Below, in pieces: positions 9,448 to 21,100 of a DNA stretch of 64,000 nucleotides (position 1 is its first letter; the number at the start of each line of letters is the position of its first letter). The translations under genes were made by a program, and so were the position numbers. The stretch covers positions 1,637,645-1,701,644 of the forward strand of contig KV748190.1 in NCBI GenBank assembly GCA_001692895.1. The letters are read 5' to 3'. This stretch comes from Cenococcum geophilum 1.58. Its lineage: Eukaryota; Ascomycota; Dothideomycetes; Gloniales; Gloniaceae. The notes under the pieces were generated by a model that was given only the letters and a program-made list of their open reading frames with translations, had not been told where the DNA came from and did no database searches.

Positions 9448-11813
9448 TCAATAGCTCAGTTCATTCAAGCCTGCTGTATTGATCTCTGTGATTAATTCTT
9501 GCAACCGCTTTAGATCAGTAGCGCGGTCGGGTAATAGAGTGCCTCGCTCAGTAATATGCTCCTGGTCATGGCTAGTGTCAGTGAAAAAATCGTCGCACAG
9601 GCTCGTACGAATGTTGAAACTTGTTTGCGGATAACCATTATCACTCAGCCGTTGTGTCGCCTCAAACATCGTTCTGCGCAACTGCTCCCTAGCTATTTGG
9701 ACAGATTTAGAGCAGTCCGGAAGGTGTTGTAGCGCAGTAACCAAGGTTTCCTGCAGGTTTACAAAGGCGTCTGTTCCAACCCTTCCTGTTCTGTACTCTC
9801 TTATTATCGCCTTAGAAACTAGTTGTGTAGAGGCGACTATGTGGTGGGGGTAAGGATCAATGGCAATGAAAGATGCAGTCCCTTTAGCGATTGAGGGTAC
9901 AATAGTTTGCGTAACAGCGTTGGACATTCTATGACCCACTTGAACTGGACACCTCGCCTCCAAGCCGAATTTTAATGTGTTGATGACACCTTGTTCGCTT
10001 TCCATTCTCGTTTTTTCTAATTTTGGCAACAGATCCGTGCGGCCAGCTGCCTCAATTGCATCAAGGAGGATGAGAATACCCATGTGATAGTGAAGCATAA
10101 TGTTATCTACTACCAGGTCAGTGATCGATTACTGGCGGGTGCTGAAAGGGCGAGTATTCAGAGCAGGAGTTGTTTATGTCATATTGGGAGTGAACGATTA
10201 CTTACACCACTCAAACTTTGGACGCCAATCTAGAAACTGTAGGCCTCTCTCGCAGACTGCCATTAGGGGACGATACGTGATTCGAAATTGATTGATGGCG
10301 TCAAGGACGGCCGTATAGACTCTTCCAACCACCTCATCGTCATATCCATCCCTTAATGCTTCCTTGAATACAGCGATCATCTTCCAAACGAAGAATTTCC
10401 ATGTTCCTGCAGCAACAGTAATCCTAGAGGTATTCTCGTTAGAGACCTCAAAATCACTTTGTCGCCATTCTTCTGTATTTTCGTGAAAAATTCGTGATTG
10501 TGTTTTCACTAGGCGAAACACTGGCTCTGTATCAAAACCCAAGAGTCCTGAAGATAACAAAGATCTAGAATTAAGTGTGAGGGATGCTGAGGTATCGAAA
10601 ATCATGCCAGCATAATAGGCCGCACTCTCCGCTCCAATAAACTCCATGGCGGTGTTTCCATCGGCGATGGTATTTAAGGGTCCTGGACCTACACTTGGTA
10701 ACACTTTAAACCCGGAAAACTGGCATGTTTTCTGGCGGGCGCGGAGCTCATGCAATTTCCCTAACGCTATTTGCATGCAAAGTTGGCCAGATAGGCCATC
10801 AACTTCCTCTTGTTCATCCAGGCCGACGGGAAGCGGCGTCATTCCGAAGAGTAACATGCAAAGTTGGCCAGATAGGCCATCAACTTCCTCTTGTTCATCC
10901 AGGCCGACGGGAAGCGGCGTCATTCCGAAGAGTAATAATGTGAGTACCGAACGGTAGGATGTTTGGTTTATAACTTTGAGCATATCCCTGCGTGTAGTAC
11001 GCCAAAACTGCCGAGCCAAAGTATCGTAGCATAAAGGTTGCGTACGCTGTATGGCAGTGCTGTCCAGTAAATAAAGCCAACGGGCAGAAAAACAGTGGAT
11101 GGCTTTCACTAGAGACAGATTGATTTGCTGTTCTTCTTTTGGATCAGTGTCTCTACTCCCAGACGAGCGGTTTGCGGCGTAATGATGTGCGCCCTGTCCT
11201 TCGGATATCCATTTATCAAGGGCAACGCATAATTGGGAGATGCAAATTGTGTTCGGATACGTTCCTCTCTTAGTTGGGTCATTGCAGGGGGAGCTCGATT
11301 GCCTGCAGCGAAATGAACCTAGATCATAGCCATCCAGACATGGACTGAACCCAAGCCAAATACCAAACAGTGCTTCGAAGTGCCGCTGATATATTTGCCA
11401 GAGACCCTGGTGGATTGACATCGCATTTGAAAAAGGGCTAAGGACAATGCCGACTTCTCTATTTGTCGTTACGGCCTGGTTTGGATTTGCTGAAAACCCC
11501 GCTGTGGGGGTGGCTATCGCTGAGCATTCATCTCTCACCGGACCTCTTTTCCGGGTATTCATCCACTACGATATTCGGAGTTGTTAGTTCTAACTTCTAA
11601 GCCTACCAAGAATAGTAGTCGCTCTATAGCCTTGGAGACTCTCACATCAAATGTGCAGCGCCTTCCTTTCTTAGCGCATCTAGAGCATGAATCCTTCCAA
11701 GCTGGAGTGCCCACTAAATTGCTCTTCTTTGAAGCGTCGCACGAGACACGTGATAATCTGCAAGAATCACAACTCGAGAACTGTTTCCTGCTGCGGGCAC
11801 TAATGTTGGCCAT
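9448..11813 (-). CDS. Zn2Cys6 transcription factor with internal tandem duplication (three exons)
   Basis: A predicted 729-residue nuclear regulator. Exons are 11813-11646, 11565-10206 and 10109-9448. Intron 1 (80 nt) starts GTGAGA, has an ACTAAC branch site and ends CGTAG. Intron 2 (96 nt) starts with a consensus GTAAGT, has ACTGAC and ends GGTAG. The zinc cluster is C15-x2-C18-x6-C25-x17-C43-x2-C46-x6-C53, with the long middle spacing and CTF-D-W following it as in one fungal regulator subfamily; that fit is why I chose the GTGAGA donor over an in-frame GTAGGC at 11615. The C-terminal half has the helical pattern HYHMGILILLDAIEAAGR seen in such regulators. Residues 267-293 and 294-320 are identical. 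The start ATG (11813, CCGGGATGGCC) is preferred over one at 11936. It sits next to a fumarylacetoacetase gene and might regulate it. Confidence 0.82.
10774..10935. repeat. Perfect 81-bp tandem duplication inside the regulator gene
   Basis: Positions 10774-10854 and 10855-10935 are identical over 81 bp, head to tail. Because 81 is a multiple of three, it adds 27 residues in frame (unit beginning LLFGMTPLPVGLDEQEEVDG). Lack of any difference suggests a recent event or an assembly artefact. It lies inside the middle homology region rather than in a low-complexity linker. Confidence 0.95.
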
Positions 11814-12376
11814 CCCGGAGGTCTCAATGAATCCTATAATCGGCTCGAATAAATCACGGACGTTCCAAACGTTGCTAAAGGACCTCTGGCGTCGATATAG
11901 CACAAACTGAACATAAAGCGAAATTTTTGAATTCAAACGCAGTTCTAAGGTGAGAGTTCGATTAGGCCGACCCTCGGATTATTCCTGCTGCAGGCCAAGA
12001 ATAAGTAAACGTAAGCTGACTGAGTTGGACGCTGGTCGGATATGCGTAGCCATTTGCATTTTCCGTGCATGGTTGAGGGGTGGGCTTTGGATCAACCTCG
12101 GCAAAAGGTATCTCCAGAAATGTAAACAATATTTTAAATTCGGCTTGATCTGCATTTGAGGGAGCTATAAATATTCAGCATGATCGTTTGCAGAGGTTGG
12201 ATCTGTGGTGAATCTGGTGAAAGGTATATTCTCTTTGCCATTATCTATGGAGATCATCAGATACTTCGCCATGTCTTTGCAATGCATTTTGGGATGGGCT
12301 TGAAATGCATAATCTAGATTTTACTCTCTAGTTCATGATTGTTGACCTGGAAATGATGCATACGCAATTTCCAGAT
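11814..12376. other. Intergenic region between the regulator and fumarylacetoacetase genes
   Basis: Holds the promoter of the minus-strand regulator and the 3' end of the fumarylacetoacetase gene. Its left part (11814-11936) is an in-frame upstream extension of the regulator, probably 5' UTR. No other gene is supported. Confidence 0.45.
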
Positions 12377-13724
12377 CTAGCAAGGAAGGATTTTGCCTTT
12401 ACACTCCCCAAAACCTAGGACTTGCTTGCCATTCTTATCTTCACACCACCCCGTTAAGACCAACTCATCTCCATCCTTCAAGAACAAGCCCTGCCCACTT
12501 CCAAATTCAAGACGGTTAGGTTGCTGAACTGCTTCGAAAAGACAGCCCAGCTCGAACTTTTTCCCAGTCTCGTCCGTTCCACTGCCAGAAATCGTTCCAG
12601 TGCCGATCAGATCTCCCGTTTGCAGACCGGACCTGGATGATGCTTGATGGGTGATTTGCTGGTAAGGTGTCCAATACAGGTATTTGAGATTGCTTGTACA
12701 AATCGGATACGTTCGGCCTTCTCGGATAAGACGAGCCGCAAGCTTAATGTCGAATGTGGAATGATTAGGGTCGTTGAAACGGAGGTGATCGAACGGATGG
12801 TGTTCGTGCGTCGAACCACAAGCAAAAGGATCTAGAGCATCTAGCGTAATGACCCAAGGAGAAATAGTAGTAGCAAAAGCTTTGGAATTGAAGGGGCCGA
12901 GTGGTGCCATTTCAAAACGTTGAATATCTCTGCTTGACCAGTCATTTAGCAAGACGAAGCCAAAAATATGTTCTGGTGCGTTGTCAATGGCAAGTTTCTC
13001 GCCATAAGGTATTTCTTTGGCGACAATGTAGCCCATTTCAAGTTCAAAATCAAGCAGGTGAGAAGCATCAAAGATAGCTTGGTCGTTCTCAGCATTCCAG
13101 AAAACACCCTCGGGCCTCCGAACTTGGTGTGGCGACGGTCGAACACTTGCAGCTCTACCATTGTACGCTGAAGGAGTCAAGAAAAAGTTCTTTGCAATAT
13201 TGCCATTGGTCATTGGCGAACACTAACGGAATCATGGATGAGTATAAGACGACATAAGAGCGGGAAAGGCCGAATAAAAGCATACATTTTGGCAGTGTTC
13301 AAGTGATGTGAAGAAGTCGGTGAAGCCTCGGATAGGAAGAGGCAGGTGCATCGTTACTTCCTTTAGTGGTATCAAACAGGATTCAAGAATACTACCACTC
13401 TTTAATCCATTGATGATGGCCCGTCGAGCATCAGTCCGATCTAGCCGCGGAAGTCCTGCAAAAGCGCTGAGATTCGACTGCACATCTTATTAGCGGCCTT
13501 CTTTAAAACACAAGTAGGCTCGTAGTGCTCGCCTGAGCCAGGGCTTCGGCTGTCCATTTCTCTTTAAAGAAGCCCTGCTCACTTAGCAGACGCAGATCAA
13601 CCGCATAATCCCCAATTGCTGTTGCGCAACGAGTTTCGGGCTTGTCAGCGGTCGAAATGACACCAAAAGGTATATTATTCGGCGTAAATGGCGAATCCTC
13701 TGGAATATCTGGTATGAAGCCCAT
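12377..13724 (-). CDS. Fumarylacetoacetase family hydrolase (three exons, first intron GC-AG)
   Basis: FAH-family enzyme of 409 residues, predicted to cleave a carbon-carbon bond in fumarylacetoacetate or a related diketo acid in the cytosol (last step of tyrosine/homogentisate breakdown in the canonical case). Exons are 13724-13533, 13477-13286 and 13222-12377. Intron 2 (63 nt) is GTATGC...GTTAG; intron 1 (55 nt) fits only as GC-AG. The N-terminal domain begins MGFIPDIPEDSPF...NIPFGVIS. The catalytic domain has TDF with Asp118 and His125 (human Asp126 and His133), the metal-binding pair in FELEMGYIV, the Asp in LLNDWSSRDIQ, and the lysine in FNSKAFATT. The human Tyr128 position is Phe120 and the loop after the histidine is shorter, so it may be a paralogue with another substrate. 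No homogentisate dioxygenase or maleylacetoacetate isomerase gene is nearby in this window. Confidence 0.88.
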
Positions 13725-14300
13725 CTTTAGGTGTGTGGTAGTAAGATGAACTCAGCGAAGAGTGGCATTGAAACCGCTTAAAAGCGCGCTGGGAGAAGCA
13801 CGGGGTCTTTCAACATGAAACATTGGAGAAGTCGGAATGCAGACGAGTACAAGCGTCATAGGAGCAATCCGAAAGTAGAAGGATCTGTGTTGGTTGACAA
13901 CGCACGGCGGACGCCGTCTGCGGTTGCTCTCGGCATGGATCATCGTCGGATTGGATGAAAGTGTTTGGGGGTCGGTTCCGAAATTCCCGAGTCTCTTCCG
14001 AAATCGGATCAGAGTTTACCTCAGCAGGCTCAGACATGATTCCATTGGTGCGGATTTTCAATCGGTCCGCAAGCTAACTAACTACATTTGGAATCGCGTC
14101 TAAGGTTACCTCAGCAAGCTCAGACCATAACGTAGTCTGCGGCCCACGCGGGCATGTGGTCCACGCGGGCATGTGGCCCACCCCATTAAAATCGCGACGC
14201 GTTACCTGAACTACTACCTCAATGGCTACACCATAACAGCAAAACCCCGTTTCTCAAGAGGGTAGACTTATTCTAGCTATCGACGCCCATAAGTAAGGCC
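13725..14300. promoter_or_regulatory. Upstream region of the fumarylacetoacetase gene with short direct repeats
   Basis: Likely promoter side of the minus-strand enzyme gene. About 22 bp (GTTACCTCAGCARGCTCAGA core) occurs twice about 90 bp apart, near 14,014 and 14,104. Immediately beyond, CCACGCGGGCATGTGG occurs twice at 14,144 and 14,161 (17-bp period). Overlapping open frames at 13,810-14,103 on both strands carry no recognisable domain. Beyond about 14,300 the composition drops abruptly into TA-rich decayed sequence. Confidence 0.4.
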
Positions 14301-17300
14301 AATTTTAAAGCCTCCAAGCTGCCACTAGCACGTGCGATGTGCCCCGAACTATAGCCCGGTGACACGATAAAGGCATTAAAGTAAAACGCGGTTCTATTGA
14401 CTTAAATCGGCGTCTTATACTAGCATAAGAAGAGAGCCTTAAGCAGTGGATCCTATCAGTGGATTAACGCGGTATGCCACCTAGGGCTACTGCCGTACGG
14501 CAGATGGCTAGCCTTTTAGCTGCCTAGCACGCTGGATTATATAACTAGTAAGCGAGTAATAGGTATATAAATTTATTAAGCGCCATAATAACCTACAATC
14601 TAAATAGAATCGCAAGTATAACTACTAGCGTACTAAATGTAAAGATCCTATACTTATTTGGGGCTAGTTTAAACGCGTTTAAGATATAAAAATATAATAT
14701 AGGATTCTTAATAAAGATACCTAGAATTTTAATAAGACTGGTTTCTAAATAGGTGTTATTATAACTATAAAAGTTATTACTAGAACTAATAGGGCTAGCT
14801 GGCCTAGATTAGTATAGCTAGGTAATTAAGAATGGGTTATAATTATTAAAGCTATTAATGTCGTTAGGGGTACAATTCCACTACTTATTATCTTTAAAGT
14901 AGTAATATACTAGGCTGCCTAGTATAAGGATAATATTATACTATACAACTAGTTAATTAGTGTTAGTAATAATAGTTAGATAATAAATAAGATTAGCCTA
15001 ACTTAGCTAAATCTATTCTATAAGTATATAAAGAATCGCACTATTAATTAAGGTGTCCAACAGCGAGCGTTTAGCGAGCTTTAGGGCTTGGCAGCGAGCG
15101 AGCTAGCTAATTAGGACCGCTAGCTGCGCTACGCTGCCTAAATCGAGGTCGAGACTGCAGCGCGCTGTTAGCGTTTCCTAATTAGGCAATTTAGATAGAA
15201 TTTTTAGAGTAGCAGTTAAAATTTTTGATAGCACTTTAGTATGTACAAATTGACGTTACCTAGTTTATATTATATCTAGAGGTTTAATAAAGTATTAAGG
15301 TACTTTAGCTAAGGAGGCAGAGGCCCTATTTTAAAGTTAGTTTCTACTTTAATCTTAAGCGTATATATATAGAGCTTATAACTTTAGTATTTCTTCCGTT
15401 CTAAGGGGCTTATAACCAGTAAGATCTATATTAAAGCTCGTTAGCTAAGGAGTAGTTAACCCACCGTTAGTATTAATGTAGTTAATTAAGCTGCTTAGAA
15501 TAAGGCCTTTAATTAGCCACCACTTCTAGCACTAGTTGGCTTCTATTATATCTACACTAAAGCGATTTCGTTTATTAGTTACTACCTTCTTAGCTTAGCT
15601 AAAGGCCCACTTATATATAGAGCTTATAGCTAGTATAGAGAAGAGATTTAAGGCGATTTTGGTAAGTATTAGATAGAGGATCCTTCTAACGCTAAGCCAC
15701 TAGTTAAGAGGATTAGGTAAAGGGACGGTGGCCTTACTACTATCCTTCTTAATCCTTTAAAGCATAAGGCCTTCTTTATAGTATTATTTTATAGTATTAT
15801 TTAAGCTTAGTAGTAAGCTTCTGCTTCTTTTACTAGCGCATAAATAGAACTAGATTCTTGTTAACTATTAGTAATTACTTATAGGCGTTATTATCTAAAT
15901 TACCGCCTAGCTTATAAGGGACCTTCCATTAGCGCTCCTTAGCAGAATCCTTATCTTCTTTATTAGTAAGCTTATTAATATAGGTATTAAAGACTTCCTC
16001 TATAGCCTTTTCTGCGTACTTCTACTATATAGGCTAGTTTTGCCACTTATTGCGAAAGTAGCCACGCTTAAGTAAAGGATAGAGTATTGTAGTGGTGTGA
16101 TTTGGCCCCCTAGATTTAATATTTAGATTACGCGTAGCTTCTAGAGAGCCTAGGCCTTCTATAGTTATATAGGTCGGTTTAGAGCCCTTAGAGTCTTTAA
16201 TAACTCGGGCGACACTAATAGATAGAGGGAAATACTTAGTCCTTAAATCCAATTCCTAATAAAATAGCCTATAAGATACGCCGAATCTCTTATTTTATTT
16301 AAAGTGGAGATAATATAGATACTTTACTACATTAATGGCCTTTTAACTAGATCCCTAAATAAATAAATATATTTTTAGATGTCTTATATATAGTGTTAAA
16401 AGAGCTATTTTAAATTTATATAATATTCTAATATTTATTTTATTTTAAGAATTCTTTTTTTAGAAGAAGTATATATATATATTATAGTAAAGCATAATTT
16501 TTTAATAAAGAGAAAAATGTCTTTATAAAGACGGGTTACTAAATTTCTAGTATATAAAAAAACGCCGAAATAATTAAACCTACCGTAAATAAGGATTAGG
16601 ATTGGCTGAATATACTTATAAAACAAAAGTATATTTATAAGCGTAAGCGTATACCGTTCTATATTCCGCTTAAAGTTAATAGAAATTTAGGGCTCTTTTT
16701 ATTATTATTTACCACTAATAGTAAAAAAACCGCTCCACTATTAAAGGTACTAGAGACCCTTATAGTCTTAAAAAGTCTATAAAACTACTACCGTAAATTG
16801 CTTAAAGAAGATTAGGTAGGACATAGGTAAAAGTATACTTTAAGTGGCTTTTTATTCGGAGGATGCTAATATAAAGGCTGTTAGCCGTATTATAATATAA
16901 TTAATAGAGCCTGGAACAGTTTTATAGTAACTAACTAGTCTTACTCTATAAAACCTAAAACGCTAGTTAGATATAGCTTAAGACTTCCTTAATAAAACCT
17001 CTTCGCAGCCGCTATTTTTTTTTTAGTAAAGCACAGTTTCTAGGTTTTATCTCTTATTATAGGTTTAACGGTATAGTAGGGCGAGTTTTTACTTAAATCA
17101 CCAGGCCCGTTGTGCCTAATCCTATATATTTAGGTAGCTAAAAGGACAATAAGGCGGAAATAGAAGATATTTTTAGCCTTATTCTAACTTTAGATACAGC
17201 GCTAAATTAGTTAGTTATAGTATAACGCGTATAAATACTAAAATAGATTAAAATATAACTTAGCGTGCCTAAAATGTTATAGGGGGCATTAAAGCGGCTA

Positions 17301-17919
17301 ATGCATAAAATATATAAGTTTTTACTCTTTCTACTTTTTAATAACTAAGCCCTATTATTAATAGCTATATATTAATTAAGAACTTTTATAATCCTTCCGC
17401 TAGTTATATTGTATATTACTATAAAAGCTAGCGTCTAATCTTAATAAATCTACTTAACTAACTAGCCGCTATAGCTACATCCTATAAAGCAAGGTAGAAA
17501 AGTAAAAAAAAGTCTCTAAACCTCTTTATAATACAATATAAGCCGTATAATAGTACCTAAAAAGGGGTACTAGGGCTACTTTAGCTAATTATTTTATAAA
17601 GTAGTAAAATACATATAAGGCGCTGCTGGAAGCATTTATATAGTAATAAAAGATATTAGTAAAGACCTTAAAAGACCTTAGAAAATAGGTTTAACAACTT
17701 AGAGCTAAGTAATAGTAAAGTGGGTATATCTATTCTAATTATTATAAGGTAATTAATAAAGAATAGGAGGAGCTAGAAAATTTCGTGTATTAACTATAGA
17801 ATATTAAAACTAGTGTTAGCGATTTGGATTACAATATATTAATTCTTAATTTTAATTATAAAATATTTAAGTAGATAGCTAGGCGATGTAATTATAGGAT
17901 AGAGGTAGTAATAAAGAAG
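14300..17919. other. RIP-like decayed repeat region, family not recognised
   Basis: Very TpA-rich with no usable open frame. Two decayed coding stretches can be glimpsed. One is on the minus strand around 15,900-16,260, where 72 residues stay open (containing KYFPLSISVARVI and ITIEGLGSLEATRN). The other is on the plus strand at about 17,050-17,900 (Lys/Gln/Leu-rich, probably coiled coil). I could not assign either to a family. A GC-richer patch at 15,050-15,180 (repeated GCGAGC words) stands out. The right end is the target into which the 17,925 Ty3 element inserted, and similar Lys/Gln-rich sequence resumes after 24,098. Confidence 0.5.
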
Positions 17920-17924
17920 GTCCT

Positions 17925-18175
17925 TGTTACGGCACTGGCAGAACTTGGCAGAACTTGGTTGCAGAACTTGGCAGAACTTAGTTGCAGAACTTGGCAGAAC
18001 TTCGCGGTCACGTGACTAAAGGACCGTATAAAAAGAACCCTACTTCAACCGGCGCTGCTCTTCTTCTCCTTTCCTTTCTCTAGCTTTAGATCCTCGTTTA
18101 TAGACAATCCAATTGTATAGGCTTGCATGCATCCTTCTTGCTGTGCTCGTGCCTTGATTAACTAAGTCACTAACA
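17925..18175 (+). repeat. 5' LTR of the chromodomain Ty3 element
   Basis: 251 bp, starting TGTTAC and ending CTAACA. It opens with head-to-tail copies of a 23-bp unit built on CAGAACTTGG words, followed by GGTCACGTGAC and TATAAAAAG, a likely promoter. It is shorter than the 3' LTR because it holds one unit fewer. Confidence 0.93.
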
Positions 18176-21100
18176 TTATCTAAAGCTTATACTACTCTTT
18201 CTTCCTAAGAAGGAACTTAAATATATCTACGAACCCCAAGGATAGGATAGAACCCTAAGGACATCACTAGGACTATAAGGACAGGATAGAACTAAAAGGA
18301 CACGTACGACACGAACCCTAAGAACAGGACACGCACGGACTAGGACCCCTAAAAATAAATAAACACCGGAAATTACCTAATACCCCTACCACTATGCCAA
18401 GAAATACAGCAGCCGGCAAAGCCGCCGTAGGACCCTTAACTACCTCCGATGGTAAAATAGCAACTAACTCGAACTCCCAGGTAGAGCTCGCAGCAGCTAA
18501 TGCCGAAATTAAATAACTTCGAGAGCTGCTTAAAGCCAGAGAACCCCCTATACCTAGCGATGAGTTATTGGATACCTAGAGACTTGCTATAGTCCTTAAG
18601 GCCCTAGCCCAACGTATAGCATTAACACCGTCACGGTCCGCGAAGGTTGTGGACCCCCTGTTGCTTACAGATGGGACCAACCCTATATTTAATAATTAGA
18701 AGCTTTAATTGCAAGCCAAGCTTAAAGTTAATAAGGACCACTTCCCTACTGCTTAAGCTAAGATGGCCTATGTCTTTAGCCGCACTGGCGGAGATGCCTA
18801 GACGCACCTACGTCCGCGATACGCTGCAGACTTAGCAGACCCTTTCGTCTTAGAAGAAGAAATGATTAACTACCTGTCTTCTATTTATAAGGACCCCTTT
18901 AAGATATAGAATGCCCGCCTTGATTATAAAAGCCTGAACATAAAAACAACGGAGACCTTTTTAGCCTTTTAGACCCGCTTTCTGCACCTAGCCAGCCAAG
19001 CCCGAATCCCCTATAAAGACCTGCTGCTAGACCTCTTTAACAAGCTTACCCTAGACCTACAGCGCGCCGTACTGCTAGTTTATACTACTGTATAGACGCT
19101 AAAGGTACTTACGGACTACTGTCTAGCTATTAACTAAGGCCTCCGTTGAATTAAGGCACGAGCTAAGCGGTATAAAGCTAGAAACTCTTCCAACCAGACT
19201 ATAAGCACTACAAGAACGGCCCGTAGTGCCCCGGCACGATCTATAACTCCTACGGCACCAGCCGTACAGCCCGCCGTTAATCTAGCAGCTAGTCGTGCAG
19301 CTAGCCCTGCCACGGGCCTAGTATTGTCAATCTGAAACGGACATCCTTGCCACTACCTTGCACCTTGACTCGGTCACCGACCCCTTGACTCGGTTACCGA
19401 CTCAATTACCCTTTTCATGTATATATATAGAGGCCCTAGAGCCACATTCAATAGATAGACTTCTCATTCTTGACCTGCGCACGGACCCTCAATCGACAAG
19501 TATATACTCGGCCTACCTATAGCGACCCCCGTAGATAGGCCCTTAGCAACCAAGGAGCTTACTTCTTATGCGGCCAGAAAGACTATTTTGCAAAAGACTA
19601 CCCGACAAAGGCAAGAGCAGACGAGGTTCTATTAATTTAGGAGGATAATACAGAGTCGGAAAAAGAGGAACCCTAGAGAAAGACTCCTCTCTAGGGTTAA
19701 AAGGGATCGATATGTCACATGTTAATCTAGGTCGGCTAATTAGTAGAAAAAGCTGCACTATCCCTTATACTTTATTTCGCAATAGATATTAAGTTTTAAC
19801 CTCTACTTTAGCTAACTCTAGAGTAAATACCTTTGCCTTAATAGATACCTAGTGTGCCGTAAAGCTAGCTGACTTTTTAAACGCACCCCTTAAAGAACTA
19901 CCCAAACCAATTCCTATTCGCGGGTATAACGGACGGATAGGGCTACCTATTACAACTATCTTGCGGATTCACCTTCGTGTTAACGGACGAAGGCAGTATA
20001 ATGTCCCCTTTCTTATTACGGACCTAGGAAGCCACAATATGATCTTAGGGAGAAAATAGCTAGCCTATTTAGGCTTACAGCTCGATATACGGGGTAGATA
20101 GCTACTCTGGCCCAAAACCCTACCCCCGACCCCTTCCTTTATAAAAGAAATCAGTATTATAATAGAAAACCTTATACGGCCCTAGATCAATACTATTTAC
20201 TAGGCCGATGCTATACGTAGGGACTAGGCCTTTAAGAAAGATATATAGCTTAATCCGCAACGGATCCGTATACTACGCCAACCCTAGACTACTAATGTTA
20301 CGCCACCCGCACCAGAGACCTAGGAAGTCAATAGTAATCTACCTAAATTCCCTATAGAGAACTTAAGCCCTACGCAGCCATAAAGGAAGGCTAAGAACAC
20401 CGGACGCTATACTAAACTAATAGACCGGAAGGATAACTTACGGAAAATAGAACGTAAGCTAAGGAAGATTACGAACCCTATACCGTAAAATACGGCCCGA
20501 TAAAAGTCCGTAAAGAAACCTGCGGACCTCTTACCAGTTAATATCTACTGCATCGGTGCTGTAGGATTCTACTAGAACTTGGTCCAACCTAATACCGTTA
20601 CTTTTATGACTAGCTTATACAAAATTAATTAAATAATTAAGGAAAAGGAAAGCGAGCTTAGCGGACAGGAAAACGAGCTTATAGACGAAGAGCTAGTAAA
20701 ACAAAAACTACCCCATTAACACTAGAAATTCAAGGACGTATTCTCTAAGGCAGCATCCAATATACTCCCGCCTCACTAACCATACGACTATAAGATTAAG
20801 ATTGAGCCAGACAAAGAAAACACGCTTAGCTTTAGCCCCCTTTACCAGCAGTCTATTGCCGAATTGTAGGCTATAAAGTAGTACCTTATTAATAACCTAG
20901 ATAAGGGCTTTATTAAGCCTAGCTAAGCCCCTTTTAACTCGCCTATTCTCTTTATAAAGAAGCTAAATAGAAGACTCCGTTTCTGTATCGACTACCGTAA
21001 ACTAAATAATATAACCCGCAAGGACCACTATCCACTACCCCTACTTAATAAGACTCTAGCCTAAATAAGTAGAGCTAAGGTCTTTATAAAGCTCAATATC

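Noticed and set aside
11567-11615. Alternative GTAGGC donor for intron 1 of the regulator
   Set aside because: In frame but gives an intron shorter than 50 nt and breaks the CTF-x-W pattern typical of this zinc-cluster subfamily. The GTGAGA donor at 11,645 fits better.
11559-11936. 125-residue protein as a separate small zinc-cluster gene
   Set aside because: It joins in phase with the next exon through an intron with donor, branch site and acceptor, so it is exon 1 of the 729-residue regulator.
13810-14103. Overlapping open frames upstream of the fumarylacetoacetase gene
   Set aside because: They overlap on opposite strands and lack any family signature; treated as promoter region.
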